From an uncultured Desulfuromonadales bacterium (GTDB lineage: Bacteria > Desulfobacterota > Desulfuromonadia > Desulfuromonadales > Geopsychrobacteraceae), in assembly GCA_947259685.1 (NCBI GenBank), contig CAMYNC010000183.1, positions 1 to 6,440 of the forward strand: a DNA stretch of 6,440 nt, read 5' to 3'. Below are positions 6,118 through 6,440 of the stretch, piece after piece (within the stretch, counting starts at the first letter, position 1; each line of letters begins with the position of its first letter). The notes under the pieces were generated by a model. The model was not told where the DNA came from and made no database searches. It saw only the letters and a list, made by a program, of their open reading frames with translations. A program made the position numbers and the translations under genes.

Positions 6118-6440
6118 GTGAAGCTTCTATCAATTAATGGAAGTAGAAGGCAAAAGGGGAATACCGCATTTCTTATCCAGTCAATACTGGCTCCAGCCCA
6201 AAAAGGCGGAGCGCAAATAGAATCGATTTCCCTTGGTGACTACAATATTAGTGCTTGTACTGGATGTGAGGGGTGTAGCAGCTCGTGGGAATGTATCATC
6301 AAAGATGATTTTGCCCAGGTTGTCAAAAAGATAGATGAGGCCGATGGGATCGTCCTCGCCTCACCAACCTACTGGTACTCTGTTACCTCTGACATGAAAC
6401 GCTTCATAGATCGTTGTTACAGTCTTATCCAGTTTCCCGT
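6118..6440 (+). CDS. Iron-sulfur flavoprotein / NAD(P)H-dependent FMN reductase family (C-terminus beyond right edge)
   Basis: The first 107 residues are present. They start VKLLSINGSRRQKGNT, a beta strand plus the FMN-phosphate loop (residues about 7-16) of the flavodoxin-like FMN_red fold. The motif ACTGCEGC followed by a fourth cysteine gives C47-x2-C50-x2-C53-x5-C59, the compact cysteine motif of iron-sulfur flavoproteins (Isf), which bind a [4Fe-4S] cluster next to FMN. SPTYW (82-86) and the MKRFIDR segment (93-99) are typical of the flavin-binding part. Isf-like proteins act in electron transfer or oxygen/peroxide detoxification in anaerobes; the exact partner is not evident. The gene lies after the proX terminator and so is probably its own unit, though no clear promoter was found in 6033-6117. 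It uses ATA and AGA/AGG codons more than its neighbours do, hinting at a different origin. Confidence 0.85.
   Translation, partial: MKLLSINGSRRQKGNTAFLIQSILAPAQKGGAQIESISLGDYNISACTGCEGCSSSWECIIKDDFAQVVKKIDEADGIVLASPTYWYSVTSDMKRFIDRCYSLIQFP

Overview
The window looks like chromosome from a Desulfuromonadales-type anaerobe (Geobacter/Desulfuromonas/Pelobacter relatives). This rests on protein-level recognition, not on a marker gene. The clues are a membrane-bound heterodisulfide-reductase-like Fe-S oxidoreductase typical of anaerobic beta-oxidisers, an iron-sulfur flavoprotein, moderate GC content, and an osmoprotectant importer that would suit a brackish or marine habitat.

Left part (1-2203): a divergent pair. 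On the minus strand a large membrane Fe-S oxidoreductase starts at 1595 and runs off the left edge. It has a cytochrome-b-like membrane domain, two [4Fe-4S] motifs and a CCG domain, and resembles EtfAB:(methyl)menaquinone oxidoreductase (EMO). On the plus strand a cysteine-free MerR-family regulator occupies 1793-2203. Between them, one imperfect palindrome (1722-1737) supplies the -35 hexamers of two promoters pointing in opposite directions. Both have 17-bp spacers and the -10 TATAAC, and the whole is symmetric about 1729.5. A 12-bp direct repeat flanks it. The simplest reading is that the MerR protein controls both its own gene and the electron-transfer gene, in the style of LiuR-type regulators of fatty-acid and branched-chain amino-acid catabolism.

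Middle (2204-2828): about 625 bp without a convincing gene but rich in inverted repeats. A good sigma70-like promoter (2466-2494) is followed by three consecutive predicted hairpins (2506-2642) and perhaps a fourth (2681-2709). Together they would form a roughly 330-nt structured leader ahead of the transporter operon. No known RNA family was recognised.

Right part (2829-6032): a complete glycine betaine/proline betaine ABC importer, proV-proW-proX (ATPase with CBS domains and an acidic tail, permease, secreted binding protein). It is tightly spaced, with good ribosome binding sites, and ends in a strong intrinsic terminator.

Right edge (6118-6440): the 5' part of an iron-sulfur flavoprotein (flavodoxin fold, compact cysteine motif) with a GTG start. 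Its codon use is more AT-rich than its neighbours', suggesting a separate transcription unit and perhaps a different origin.

The window holds no CRISPR array, tRNA, rRNA or recognisable transposase. The best candidates for something undescribed are the structured region upstream of proV and the symmetric promoter/operator at 1689-1771.
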